From assembly GCA_964057225.1 (NCBI GenBank), contig OZ059898.1, positions 7,006,001 to 7,070,000 of the forward strand: a stretch of 64,000 nt of DNA, in the 5' to 3' direction. Both the position numbers and the translations under genes were made by a program. Under the pieces are notes generated by a model, which saw nothing but the letters and a program-made list of their open reading frames with translations, was not told the origin of the DNA and did not search any database. The stretch comes from Auanema rhodensis (Eukaryota > Nematoda > Chromadorea > Rhabditida > Rhabditidae). Of the stretch, positions 26,398 through 39,058 are shown piece after piece (within the stretch, counting starts at the first letter, position 1; every line of letters starts with the position of its first letter).

Positions 26398-27610
26398 ATG
26401 TTGACTCTCATATGGCTTATAATCCGGGAATTTTTTCTCGGAGTTTATCATTCACTTACGGGTTTAAGTGTAAGTAATTTGTACATTATATATTCGAATT
26501 GAACCTAATTTTTAGTTAATTTTAAAATTGGATAAGGACGTTACTTCTGTCATTGTAAACTCGTCAACTACTGAAAAGCCAGATCGTAAAAGTGTACTTG
26601 CTGTATGTTTTTTTTTATTTTGGAACCTTACTCATTTACTCAATTTTAGAAACGGAGGACAAATAATGGTGTTGTAGATAGGCCTGCGGAACCCATTGTC
26701 AGGTACAATGTTCCAGCATGGATGAGGTAATAAAATATAAATTCCTTGCTTTTTTTAATAGTATTAATTACAGAATTCTGTATTGTATACTTGGTAACAT
26801 GCTGTGCATGTTGGCGTTTTGGATTTTCTCGATCACTCTTCGATTCATACTTAGATTTTTAACAATTCATTCGGATATTGTGGCTGATGCTGCCACGGGA
26901 TTCTTAGTTTTTCCTTTATTCCTGATTTTGAGAGCCTTAATGGTGTTATGGTTTTCTGATATAGCTAGTGCTTGTAATAGGACTCTCAAAATGCCTGAAG
27001 GAAGACCAATAGATATTAGGTATGGTTAGCTTGTCAGAAAAAAAAATTAATGCTATATTTTTAAGAGTTGCTCTTGCTGATATAGGATTCTCAGCCTTTT
27101 TGGGAGTAGTTTTCCTGGGTCAAGCCATATTAGTTGGCTATATACTTTTACCAATTCCCGGTATATCAACACTTGTTCAATTCGTTCATATGTCATTATT
27201 GAATGCCATGTATAGGTGAGGAGCTATATCATGATTTTTTTTATAGTGAATTTTTCAGTTTCGAATATTTTTGGACTTCTAGAGGGTATAGCTTGAACGA
27301 AAGACTATACCGTTTGCATACTAATTGGCCTTATTATGTTGGGTTCGGATCATTATTAACATTAGTTACTACTTCTACTGGTAATTTCATTGTTGACGGT
27401 TGCTTGTTTGGTGCCTTATTTCCGTTTACCATTATCAGTTCATATCAGGTTGGTGCTCATCTAATTTCCTATTTACCAAAGCTTTTTCAGGCAGAGTGGA
27501 ATAATCGCAATAGAGTCCCAAATAAGATCATTCCCCCTTTTCAAATGTTATACCCTTCGAGAGTTGTGACTGACAAAATAGTTTCAAAAGTTACACAATT
27601 ATTTGTTTAA
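26398..27610 (+). CDS. epg-4: EI24 / EPG-4 endoplasmic reticulum autophagy protein
   Basis: ER multi-spanning protein needed for autophagosome maturation. CDS exons: 26398-26469, 26516-26602, 26650-26726, 26774-27215 (with a frame break near 27018-27030), 27259-27610; about 342 aa if one base is discounted. Recognised by the EI24 order: helix-rich LYCILGNMLCMLAFWIFS, FLVFPLFLILRALMVLWFSD, QAILVGYILLPIPG, VHMSLLNAMYSFEYFW, then HTNWPYYVGFGSLLTL and GCLFGALFPFTIIS. Reading exon 4 straight meets a TAG at 27027-27029 while the downstream family sequence (LSEKKINAIFLR) lies one frame away. Only 10-18 nt separate candidate GT and AG sites, too few for an intron. A sequencing error is the simplest cause; a real lesion is possible. 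Confidence 0.85.
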
Positions 27611-27801
27611 AGTTTTGTATGATATTTTGTAAATTTTCATGTACATATTTTCCTTAGCCATTCTTTACGTGTATATGCGCTTGCTCAATTTGGTACCAAG
27701 TACACATGTTTTATAATTTATATCAATGTTCTTGGGGTTTTAGCCCAGTTCGTATCTTCATTGCATTTTTAAAATTTTTGTATTTAATGTTTTGTTTAGT
27801 A

Positions 27802-28159
27802 ATGGCTCAACCCGCTATTGAGGGACTGGCTGTTGGTCAGAACAAGGGATTCGCCGTCACCAAGAACGTGCGCAAGCAGAAGCAGAGCCGTAAGATCGGA
27901 GCTGCCTCCAAGAAAAACAAGGTTAGCAGGAAGCTAAAAATCGGCATTGATGTATATACTTAAGGTTGTTCGCGAGTTGGTCCGTGAGATCACTGGATTC
28001 GCTCCCTATGAGAAGCGTGTTCTTGAAATGCTCCGTATTTCTAAGGATAAGAGAGCTCTCAAGTTCTTGAAGAAGCGCATAGGAACCCACCTTCGTGCCA
28101 AGAAGAAGCGTGAGGAACTCCAGAACGTCATTGTTGCTCAACGCAAGCACCATAAGTAA
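27802..28159 (+). CDS. rpl-36: 60S ribosomal protein L36 (eL36)
   Basis: Large-subunit protein of 104 aa in two exons: 27802-27921 and 27965-28159, with a 43-nt intron. Family strings: [15 protein letters not shown] near the N-terminus, [20 protein letters not shown], and the C-terminal basic [27 protein letters not shown] lies 2 nt before the ATG, a trans-splice acceptor. It starts 191 nt after the epg-4 stop and ends 118 nt before ACP on the same strand, spacing typical of nematode operons. Base composition is richer in GC than its neighbours. Confidence 0.96.
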
Positions 28160-28277
28160 ATTGTTGTTGTTGAATCATAAATTGTTTCTACATATTCTTC
28201 CGTTGTTTTTGCGTTGTTCGCTTGTATATCAGGGATTGTTGGGAAGACAGTTTAGTATAATTGACACGTTGTAACAG

Positions 28278-28913
28278 ATGCTGAGAGGTTTCACCAGAGT
28301 TGCTTCATTGGCCGTGAAAGCCTATAGTCCTGCCACCAAAGTTACTCCAATAGTGAGCAGATTGGGTCAAGTTAGGTTCGTAAAGGGGATATCAGTTATA
28401 ATAAAATTTGGAGAATCAGAATTGAGGTTATAGGTTGAGCCATGTTGAGATGTTTGGACCTTTCGACCCTCCCAAACAATTAACGTTCAAAGATGTCGAA
28501 TCTCGTGTGCTCAAGGCTGTTAGAGCTTGGGATCGTTTCCCAGTTGACAAGGAAACTCTTTTGAAGATAGATGCTGACTTTAGCAAAGATTTGGGTTTTG
28601 ATTCTCTTGATCATGTTAGTTTCTTTTTTGTTATGTGTTTTTTGATATTTATGTTGAATGAGTGCAATGATTCGAATAAGGTTTGGATTAAATTATTCCG
28701 TATGCTTTAGGTAGAAATTATGATGGCAGTTGAAGATGAATTTGGATTTGAAATACCTTTGGAAGACTCTGAAAAACTCAAAACACCTAAAGATGTTTTC
28801 AAGTAAGTATAATTATTTTTGCTGAATTGAATTGGTGCCTTTTGTTTTCTAAATATTATGCTCTATATTATTTTTTCAGGTATATATGCGAGCGTGAAGA
28901 TGTTTATAATTAG
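28278..28913 (+). CDS. NDUFAB1: Mitochondrial acyl carrier protein (NDUFAB1)
   Basis: Carries the growing acyl chain in mitochondrial type II fatty-acid synthesis, stabilises complex I and LYR-protein assembly, and supports Fe-S cluster formation. CDS exons: 28278-28375, 28434-28614, 28711-28802, 28880-28913; 134 aa. The first 35 residues are basic and hydroxylated (MLRGFTRVASLAVKAYS), a mitochondrial presequence. The core has FSKDLGFDSLDHVEIMMAVE, where the Ser of DSL takes 4'-phosphopantetheine, and FGFEIPLEDSEKLKTPKDVF. GTAACAG abuts the ATG, a trans-splice site; with 118 nt from the rpl-36 stop this fits a downstream operon gene. Confidence 0.95.
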
Positions 28914-30034
28914 GAGGACCTTCACACAACTTGTAGAAACAGTGTGTGCACATTCTTATTATCAATAGCTTAGCTCATTCATAGAAATACGTGGTTACTT
29001 TACTTTCGCAGTTTCTGGTCGATTGAACATGAAAGTTGTCTCACATGTACAGATTTAAATAAAATACTGTATATTATTTTTATTTGTTTATCTATATTTT
29101 TATTTTTGAACAAAGTTTACCAACCCAAGTTCAATTATCAAGAGTTCAGGTTAATGAGACTTATCAGAGCTCACACACACTGCCTAATCAGATATACACA
29201 AGGCCATTGGGGGGATTTTTTTGATCTTTTGATGTTTGGCCTCAATCCAACAATGGGTGTATATGTATAGCTCAAGACGAATGTTGAAGAAACAACGTGG
29301 ACCTGTAGTTGCTAATTGCTGTATCCTTTCTTCCCCATCATATCTATTATGTTTGCTTCAAAGAGGCCACGAGAATATCATTGCAAACCACGTGGTGCAT
29401 GCAAATATGAATTATGATGATTATGATGATCATAAATTCGAGAATTTTATCTCTATTTGACTATCTCTTCTAGTTTTCCGGATGATATATTGGCACCTTA
29501 ATTGGTATATATAAACAACCAAATTTTTACATTTATTAATCATCAAACTATGATGTCTCTAACTTGTATTGTTTGTACTCTACGGAACTGGTATCGATAT
29601 TGACTGGTGTATTAGATACCTGACTTAGTCCTTTTCTATCTCGTAGCATCATCCGTCTTCTTGCACATTTCTTTTCGTCTTAGCAACAGTTCTTCCTGCA
29701 ATGAAACTTTAACTATTGTCAAAATATTTCATAAAACTAGGTGGTGTTCATCATCGAAGTTCAATTTCCTTTATAAGTGTTATAAACATATTGCCTCATT
29801 CTTGTAAACTACCAGTAGAAACAATGTATTATCTACCCCATACTTTTTCATTCGATTTTTTTAAATATCCAGATTTAATATAAGGACTGCTGTACTACTA
29901 TGATTGTCATAGTAATGAATGTTCTTTTTAATTCCTTTTCATATCGTACTCAGTTAAATACGAATTTATAAATGTTTTAATTTCGTGCTTAGTCAATACC
30001 ACTCCTAGCATTAAATTCTATTTTCTAATTAGGA
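28914..30034. other. Intergenic region with ACP poly(A) signal
   Basis: AATAAA at 29058-29063, 145 nt after the ACP stop, probably ends the epg-4, rpl-36, ACP transcription unit. The rest shows no supported gene. CTAATTAG lies 2 nt before the next start codon, a likely trans-splice acceptor. Confidence 0.55.
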
Positions 30035-32497
30035 ATGTGTGGAATTATTGGTTATGTACAAGCGGAAGGTGTAAATGTTAGAGGTAGTCTTCCTATCCTC
30101 GCAGCTGACGGACTAACTGCCTTACAACACAGGTTGGTACAATGTTATCTTTGTTTATGTTTCTTGTTTGTTATTTTGATAATTCCTATGTCAAAAATTG
30201 TCTAGCGTTATTTTATAAACTGCTGTCAAGCCACGTTGTTGAGTGGTAGTGAGTTAACTTACAAAATTCAAGTCAATGGTTCGAGTTCGGTCGCGTCCTG
30301 TTCATCCAGTCTTAAGTGTTGTATATGCTTTAAGACTTCAGCTGATGGACGCAATAGAATGTGTAGTTGCACTGACAGCTTCAATCGGTTCTGGAGATTA
30401 GAGTACAGTGTAGCACCAACAACTTTTTTTTGACTAGCTTGAATTGTTTAAACATCAATCAATTTTAAAACGACATCGATCGATTTAAGAGGCACCGAAT
30501 CAGCCGGATTGGTTGGAACAAATGGTCGGGACCGAGTTCATCTTGACATTATTAAAGGACATGGACTTGTTCGCGATGTTATGACTCAGGAAAACATCAG
30601 TAAGCTAGATGGTGATTAATCTAGTTTTATGGTTTTTGATATTTATTTTCTTATATAGAAAGTATAATTCTGATTGGTCATAACCGTTATTCAACAGCTG
30701 GAAAGAAGCATCCAGCTATCAATTGCGTTCAACCTTTTGTAGTTTACACAGCTATTGGTACTATCGCGATTGCTCATAATGGAGAATTGGTTGATGTTAA
30801 TCAGAAGCGACAAGAAGTACATTTTTTAAAAAATATAAAGATTGCATAAGCTTTTCTTATTTTAGGCAATGCATCATGGGGTTGGGTTATCTAGTGATAC
30901 AGATTCTGAGTTGATAGCTCAAATGATAGCTAAAGCTATAGCTTTGAACTATAAATGCCGCAAAGAAGATAATTATGGAGATATTAGCAAAGTAAATTTC
31001 AAAAATTTTAAACTTTAAGTCATAAAAGCTATTTTAGGAATTAGCGGTTACGATGTCAGCCATAAATATGTCTTATTCTTTAATAGTGATGTCATACGAT
31101 CGTTTATATGCTATAAGAGATCCATATGGAAACAGACCACTTTGTGTTGGTACTATTTATGATACACGTGGTTAGTTTTAATTAAAATTTCTTAGTTTTT
31201 TTTTCATATATTATTTAATCAATAGTTTTTTATCAGTATTTTTTGTAGGATCTCCTGTTGCATACTGTGCCGCATCCGAAAGTTGTGCACTTCCCGGTAG
31301 TGGAAAATTAAACTTTGAAGTGCAGCCTGGAGAAATAGTTGAAATAAGCAGGTCCGGATTGCGATCTGTTTGTCAGGTATATGGATTTTCTATATTATAA
31401 GCGAGAACTGTAAAAAAAACCTAAAAGATCATTTCATGGCGGGTCTGAAAATATGATATTTATTATCATTCCAAAACTCTCGACTAAATAATTGATTATT
31501 GATTTAGATGCAACCTCAAACTCCTCAAGCCATGTGTATATTTGAATACGTCTATTTTTCACGAGGAGACACAATATTGGAAGGTCAACAAGTTCAATCA
31601 GTGAGGTAACTCTTCATTGACGTAGATTGTTATCTAATCATATATCTAGAGAGGAGTGTGGAAGAATTCTGGCTTTGGAAAGCCATGTTGAAGCAGATAT
31701 TGTGTCCAATGTTCCTGATTCATCTACTGCCGCTGCTATTGGCTATTCAGAACAAGTGAGTAAACGAAATGGTACATAACATATAAGCAAAATATTTGTA
31801 GTCCGGAATACCTTATCGTCCCTGTTTGCATCGAAATAGCTATGTCGGGCGTTCTTTCATCCAACCAAACAATCAAATGAGGCAATCTGCTATTCATAAT
31901 AAGTTTGGTGAGAAATGTTCAATATCCAGTACACTTTTCATCAAATATTTTTCTAGGTATTTTGCGACAAAGTGTACAAGGAAAACGAATTGTGCTGATT
32001 GATGACTCAATAGTGAGAGGAAATACAATGAGAATTTTGGTTAAAATGTTGATTGATGCTGGTGCAAAAGAGGTTATCACAATAGAGCAATTTGGATTAT
32101 TTCAATATTTGTTACAGGTTCATTTGAGAATAGCTTCACCTCCTGTGAAAAATCCATGTTTTATGGGCATTAATATACCTACCAAGTAAGTTGTCTTCTC
32201 GTTTATAAGAATAACAATTAGAATTTAGTTATAACAAAAATTATATTAATTTATTTTCAGAGATGAATTAATTGCTGCTTCACATTCATTAGAAGACATA
32301 AGAGAGCATGTTGGAGCTCATTCAGTGCAATACTTGTCAGTTGAAGGACTAAAAAAGGTTATAAAAATGTCACAAAAGCATTAACTAGTAATAGTGTTTA
32401 GGCAGTTCAATCAGGCATTGAGCCTCGACCAAATTTTGAAGTAGGACATTGTACCGGATGTCTAACCGGCAAATATCCTGTTAACATGGACTTCTAA
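30035..32497 (+). CDS. ppat-1: Amidophosphoribosyltransferase (PPAT)
   Basis: First committed enzyme of purine synthesis: PRPP plus glutamine to 5-phosphoribosylamine. CDS exons: 30035-30132, 30490-30599, 30659-30816, 30866-30991, 31038-31170, 31249-31376, 31508-31605, 31650-31755, 31802-31907, 31957-32072, 32118-32185, 32261-32357, 32402-32497; 479 aa. The start MCGIIGYVQ puts the nucleophilic Cys2 at the N-terminus. The glutaminase part has [14 protein letters not shown] and [12 protein letters not shown]. The transferase part has the PRPP loop [13 protein letters not shown], then [20 protein letters not shown], and ends in [12 protein letters not shown] with a C-x2-C pair as in Fe-S-binding members. 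Intron 10 (32073-32117, 45 nt) is 3n and stop-free; its removal restores [12 protein letters not shown]. Intron 1 (357 nt) contains a tRNA-like patch. Confidence 0.95.
30238..30288 (+). other. tRNA-like patch (A-box and B-box-like) in PPAT intron 1
   Basis: GTTGAGTGGTAG at 30238-30249 resembles a Pol III A box, and GGTTCGAGTTC at 30278-30288 is close to the B-box consensus. Their spacing fits a tRNA. No matching acceptor stem or T stem forms around them, so this is a decayed tRNA, a tRNA-derived SINE fragment, or chance. Confidence 0.3.
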
Positions 32498-33964
32498 CTT
32501 CGAGGAAGGCGGGCAATTTATAACTAGAGGTTAAAAGCTTCGTAATAAATGTACCTGAAGATATGATCACGAAATATGTGGATTCTTATATAACATCTTA
32601 TAAGATGTCTAAACAATCTCCCATTGTACAAAGTATATATAATGTGTTTAAAGGAAGAATAATCTACAAATTATAAGAAGTTCAATATTGATTTAACGAT
32701 GAATATATTAAATGAAACTGTACTATATATCTTTTCTTATAAATAATTAGTGAACATAAGCTAAATATTATCTTATTATCTTATATATTTCATTTTAAAC
32801 ATATAAACACAAGAAAAATGATCTTAGAAGTATTTAGATAATATGAAATACAGCAGTAGTTGCAGCCAATCAGAATAAGATTAGGTATTAAGATGTATTT
32901 ATCACTTTGGTGTTGATTCCTAATGTTGGTTTCATATTCTCCTAATAGATCATACAGGACTTAGATATGTCTGATTAGTTTTATCAGTAGTTAACTTTGA
33001 TCGTTCGATCACTACTCTGCGGGTTGTTCTTAAAATTCTCACGCTTCTGCCACTAACTGAAGCAAAGATGATTACAAAAATTGTAGAAGACTATAATAAT
33101 TTCTTGAGGATTGCCTGTGATAGCACGCTAAGCTCAAATCTATGAACGATCATAAATTATTAGCATTGTGTTATCTATAAAGTTTGAAAAGAAAGAGTAA
33201 TTGCGTCATAAGATTTTCAAAATAAGCCCTTCTCGTTCGTCCAGTACTTGAATGACAAGGGCAAATTTAACAAATTATTAATATATTAGGCATTTCTGCA
33301 TAATATATATTAAATTTTTTCATTGTATGAAGAATTATAATAAGTTTCTAAGACTTGTAAAACATTGAAATCACTATTACTTGGTTGTTGCAATTCATTT
33401 CGACAAGTACAGAGTAAAGACAAGGCATTGCTTTCTTTGCAGTTCAAAGATAAGCTGCGATAAGAAACGTGATCAAATCAAAAATAGATATAATGGGTGG
33501 AGGCTGGAGAGCTAGGTCCCACAAAATATATAGGCTTCATAGCTGCTGCGAATTGACAGAGATTCCTATCATTCATGCATAAGTTAGTGAAGTTATTGAA
33601 CGCTACGTTAACAGCAAAATTCTTGTTTTTGCGAAGTTTCGTTTGACTGTGACTATGTTCCATTCATATTTGCGTCTATATTATAATATATTAATACTGA
33701 ATAGCAAGTTCATTTCTTTTTATCTCATTCTCTTTGTATATTTTTTCAACCTTTCTTTCCAACAATAACATTTATTAAAGTAAACTTTGCCTCATGTTAA
33801 AGTCATAATTGTATTTTTTTTGTTTTCATGTGACAATAAAATAATGAAATCACAGTTGTATTTACTCTTAGATTAGAATGTAAACTTCTTCTTCTTGTGT
33901 ATTTATAATCTTTTAAACTTAGTGTCATTTCTCTTCATTTCAATTTCCTTTTGTTTTTTAGAGA
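32498..33964. other. Intergenic region, PPAT / NRAMP
   Basis: 1.47 kb with PPAT 3' UTR sequence and very AT-rich DNA. No gene or structured repeat found. GTTTTTTAG lies 3 nt before the NRAMP ATG, a probable spliced-leader acceptor. Confidence 0.55.
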
Positions 33965-36293
33965 ATGGCTCGAGTTGTCGCCGAAGACAGTAGAGTGAAA
34001 CCGGCTCAAGTAAGCTACGAAGTGAAAGTGGAAATTCCTGATGATGATGACGTAAATATTTATAGATAATCGGTAGTGATAATACATATTTCTTTTCAGA
34101 TATCTTTCAGTTGGCGTAAGCTATGGAGATTTACGGGTCCAGGATTTCTCATGAGTATAGCATATTTGGATCCTGGAAACATCGAAAGTGATCTTCAAGG
34201 AGGAGCTGTTGCACAGTACAAAGTAAAATTGAATATTGACTTCATTAATAATTCAAAAATGTTTTTAGTTAATATGGGTATTATTACTAGCTCATATTCT
34301 TGGATTATTTCTGCAGCGTTTGGCTGCTCGAATTGGCGTAGTAACTGGTAAACATATGGCTGAGGTTAGTTTGAACATTGATAAATCATTTTTTTTATAA
34401 AATTTTAAGATTGCACATGGCTATTATCCCCGAGTTCCACGATTCATACTATGGATTATGGTTGAAATCGCTATTGTAGGTTCTGATATGCAAGAAGTTA
34501 TAGGAACAGCAATTTCATTATATCTACTATCAAATAGAAAGTAATGAAAGTTGTGATTTATCTGTTTAACCTATTTATATCTCAGTATTCCTTTATGGGC
34601 TGGCGTATTAATTACCATTAGTGATACTTTCACATTTTTGTTTCTGGAACGGTATGGAGTTCGTAAATTCGAAGGATTCTTCTGCTTCTTGATCACGCTC
34701 ATGGCTGTTACCTTTGGATATATCTTTGCTGAAGCTGCTCCTCCAGCTGTAAGAATTTTGCAAAAAGGAATATTAAATGAATTTATTATTGTAGGGACCA
34801 TTATTCACAGGAATGTTTCTACCTTGGTGTTCCAACTGTGATGCAAATCAATTAATGCAAGTAGTTTCAATTATTGGAGCTGTTATTATGCCTCATAACT
34901 TTTACTTACATTCTGCTCTTGTAAAAGTAAGTTGTAACTTGAATTCAAAACCTATAATAATAATAATTCAGAGTCGTACAATTGATCGTACTAGATCAAA
35001 CAAAATTAGTGAGGCCAATTTATACTATTTCATAGAATCTGCCATTGCATTGTTTTGCTCCTTCTGGATTAATCTACTTGTTATGGCAGTATTTGCTCAT
35101 GGTCTTTATGGTGTCACTAATGCAGATGTTGTATGTAGATAGATTAATTAGCTAGTAAACTCAAGCATATTGCTTACAGCTAAATACCTGCCGTACAACA
35201 CATAATGGCATGCCGGATTTTTATAAAAGCGTATTTTCCAATGATACTCAACCAGCAACTGCCGATATATATCATGCAGGAGTTTTTCTCGGTAAATCAA
35301 ATAACAAATATAAATTCTAATTTGTAAGTATAGGTTGTACATTTGGAGTTGCTGCTTTATATATTTGGGCTGTTGGTATTATGGCTGCTGGTCAATCATC
35401 TACCATGACTGGTACATATGCAGGACAATTCGCTATGGAGGTAATTTTAGTTTTTTTGATTCATGCTTACTACTTAAATCTTTTATGAAAACTATACTTC
35501 ATTGTATTTATTTACAGGGTTTTGTCCAAATTAAGATTTCAACCTGGAAGAGAGTTCTTATTACACGTTCATTAGCCATAGCTCCAACTCTATTTGTCAC
35601 AATTTTCAGTGGAGGAATTGATAATATTTCTAATCTTAACAATACTCTGAACTGTATTCAGGTATAATATATATTTATATATTTATATATTTATATATAT
35701 ACATTTTCTCAGATGGTTCAACTTCCTTTTGCTGTCGTACCAGCGTTAACTTTTGTTTCTGACAGCAGATTAATGAAAGAATTCAAATGTGTCAGGTAAA
35801 CATTTTTCTTTTAATATAGTTAACTCAAATCTTATTTTCAGTTTTCAAAAATTTTTTGCTTTCATTAGCAGCATAATTATTCTCATAATTAACTTTTTCT
35901 TTTTGTTCCAAACAATTAGTGATACTTTTGGGTTCACAGCTTTATCTATACCACTCACTATTATTTTAGCGGCACTATATTTTGCTTCTATACTTTATTT
36001 GGTAATTTTTATTTTTTAAATGTTTTTTATTATTTATTTTTAATATCTAAGATATTTTTAATTCTTATTATTTATAGTTTTACTATTGTGCAGTTGCTAT
36101 GGAATTTATGACCCCTTGGAACGTGGTAATAGAAAATGTGTTGAGAAAATATTTGACATTAATATAATTTTAGTCCTGGCTTCCAGCTCCACAATATGAA
36201 CTGTTTGATACTCCATGGGTAGCAGCACCAAAAGAAAGTACTTCAACCTCATCGTCTACAGAAGCTTTCGCATCCGAACAATACGATTATTAG
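33965..36293 (+). CDS. smf: NRAMP divalent metal transporter (SLC11)
   Basis: Proton-coupled Mn2+/Fe2+ importer. CDS exons: 33965-34051, 34100-34222, 34269-34364, 34410-34540, 34586-34748, 34795-34926, 34972-35130, 35180-35291, 35334-35440, 35518-35661, 35713-35795, 35842-36001, 36078-36125, 36174-36293; 554 aa. Helix 1 carries the metal-binding DPGN in [16 protein letters not shown]; helix 6 carries [15 protein letters not shown]. Other family strings are [49 protein letters not shown], and the consensus transport motif around [19 protein letters not shown]. The extracellular loop after helix 7 has a possible glycosylation site (SNDTQ). The C-terminal tail is Ser/Thr-rich. Which of the worm smf genes it corresponds to is not clear. 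Confidence 0.95.
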
Positions 36294-36589
36294 TTATTGA
36301 AAATTATATAGTTGATCTCATATTATTATTGTTTATATTGTATAAACTGTATATACTATATATATATACATAAATATAAATGTTTCAAATTATATTATTT
36401 ATTTCAAAAATAAACAATTAAATAGATTAAGAAATGATTACTTATTATCTGAGCAATCTATTGAGAGATCGTGATCTTATATGATGAGGTAAATTCAAAA
36501 TTGAAATATCATACACAAAACTTGAAGGGAAAAAATGCTAATACCGGTATTTAACATTGGATGATTATTCAGTTTGATACATACAGTTA

Positions 36590-38161
36590 TTATACAACCG
36601 AACTTCGTTCTGCGGGTGTTAAGTCACTTGGAGTGCGATAATGAATTGATGGTTCGTTGCGAGACCATGTTACCCTTTCAGGGCTTTTACATCTCGAAGC
36701 TCTCTGTTTACGCAGAGAACTTCTCATTTGACGAGGTATATTGGGTAATTCATCAGGGTTATTCATATAATATAATCTGCAAAAGAAAAGTTAAATTAAA
36801 CAAAAATAGATATTTGGTTTACTCTTTTATTGCTTCTTTTGGACTTTTTCTTTTAGGCGCTGGTTGGCTTAACTTTTCCATTTTCCAAGGAAAATTATTG
36901 TCATATGGCTCAGGAGCATAGAAATCCAGTCTATCATATATACGATAGTTTCAATAAAAATTACAATAATAAATACCTTTCAACTTCGTTTGGAATAGTT
37001 CGCTTTGGGCTTCTTGATTTGCGTTTCATCTTTCTTTGAAGTTGAGCATCTGGTATCGTAGGCCATTCAGTTCTCCAGTTCGGAACAGCTGGAGGAGCAG
37101 ATTCAGGTCGACCTGCCTTGGTTGGAAGAGGAGTGAATGACTGGTGAGGAACAGCATACTGAAAAAACTATACAATTCTGGGCAATTGTGAATTTCACAA
37201 ACCGATACGGAAGGTTCGCGCGGCCTGCTATGCCTTTGTCTTCGTGAGGAAGGCTTATCCGATGTCAACTGTCCTGTCAACCTCCAATAAAAGAACACAA
37301 CAATAACTAAGCAAATTCCCTTAATATACAAATATGAATATAATATAATAAATCAAATAATATGTTACATTAATAGCTAATGACATAACAAATTCGGCAA
37401 CAGACATAGTCAGTTGTTCATTGAAAACATCCTAAAATTATTTGAAATATAAAACAAATCCAAATATATTCACTTACTCCACTCCACCATAACACTGCAT
37501 ACGCTGTGGACATTATAATAATGGGACCAGCAGAAAAAAACCAAGGCCAAATACAATTTTTCTTGTACTAAATAGAAATATAGAATTAGTTTTTCTTATT
37601 AAATATACACTTACCTTTATACATCCATATAAAAGCATAATTGACATAACTAAATGAACAAATGCCAGAAATACGTTAATAAGAACTATCACATACATTG
37701 CTAAACAAGAAATAAGTTTAAATTAAATTTTGAACTCAACTATACCATTAATTCGCCGTCTCTCAGGTGTCTCTGTGTAAATTGCATAAAGCCCTGGAAA
37801 TCTGGCTTGAAATCCATCAACACTATAATATATAATAATTAAATTTTTTGTTTATATCTCCAATTCATCAAATCCAAATTATCAAATTTATAAAATACAT
37901 AATACTTGTGTGTGTTTTAACTTAAAATAAACTTAATAAAAAATAAAATACTCACGCTCCTGTTGCTGGAAGCTGACGATTCTCATATTCCCATTGTAAA
38001 CCTTTAACAGTACTAATTTGCCATCCCATGATTCCCATTTGGATCAATGAATATATCTGAATAAGATGAATGAATAAAAGTTTGTAATTTATAAAACTTA
38101 CAATATTCCATATAGCTATACCTATTGATGTGCCTCTTAGGCAATGTAAAGGGTCCGCCAT
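36590..38161 (-). CDS. Unrecognised four-helix (MARVEL-like) membrane protein with basic tail
   Basis: Family not recognised with confidence. CDS exons: 38161-38102, 38056-37956, 37822-37746, 37700-37615, 37567-37478, 37431-37369, 37319-37203, 37158-36977, 36930-36823, 36776-36590; 356 aa with all phases consistent. Helices: about 12-37 (GIAIWNIIYSLIQMGIMGW), 80-106 (YVIVLINVFLAFVHLVMSIM), 113-136 (WPWFFSAGPIIIMSTAYAV) and 146-172 (FVMSLAINGICLVIVVFFYW). The 185-residue tail is rich in Arg, Lys, Ser and Pro (SRRQRHSRPREPS, KMKRKSRSPKRTIP), likely cytoplasmic and phosphorylated. The arrangement of four helices with short loops and a long cytosolic tail is like MARVEL, tetraspan or Pasiflora-type proteins, but that is only topology. 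Confidence 0.75.
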
Positions 38162-39058
38162 AATATTACTTTTCTGAAAAAAATGGCTGAATTAAAAATT
38201 TTAACCTGACAAATCCTTTATAATATATGAATTGGAACATGCTATGAAATTTTTTTTTCACATAAATCAAGAAGAAACACATGGAAAAATGAATGACCAA
38301 GCAATGATTCGGGCATTAGTCACACGTTGCTTTTACATCTCCATATATGGAGGCCGACTGGCAACATAGAGACCACAATTATGAGATTAAACCACGTAAA
38401 TCGATAACATCAGAACCTTTATAAGCCTTAATTCTATACTAGATTGTATTATATATGAAATAATTCTATATACACATATATATACTGAAGTACATGTTAG
38501 AAATTAATTACAAACAAATGTAAAAAAACATATATAATTACAGTATATCGAGTAAAAAATAGAAACAGAAGACATTCAATATTGATGGAAGATCAGAGAA
38601 GAAGCAACAGATGAGGACTATGAAGAATAATTGGAAAGTACACATGAAGCTATGGCCAAAATGTCGAACCAGCTAGTGTGCTATATGAGAAGACAACTAT
38701 TGACCGATTGGAAAGAGCAAACAATACATGCGTATGGGAATAGGGTAGAAGGAGAGATAGGGAATTCAACTGGAAATGCATAAGATACATGAAAGTCTTA
38801 TGTAAACTTTTACTATTCATTTCATTACATAGCGGATAACGAATAGCACTATACGATTTACAAAAATACAACAATAACCTATTATTCTAAAAAAAATGTT
38901 ATTTTTGATGTTAAATATATTATTAACTATATGAAGGGCTTGATTAAATTGTGGGAGACAGGGTAGTCAGGAATTCCTCGTCCTTCTTGAAACTATAAAC
39001 ATTTGAGAAGGAGTGTAACAATCAGAAAACATAGAAAATTTGTTCTCTTCACTCTGTG
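38162..39058. other. Intergenic region before tRNA-Asp
   Basis: About 900 bp upstream of the MARVEL-like gene and 5' of the tRNA. No ORF worth reporting on either strand. Confidence 0.55.

Noticed and set aside
27923-28153. Minus-strand frame opposite rpl-36
   Set aside because: It is complementary to a conserved ribosomal protein exon and has no independent support.
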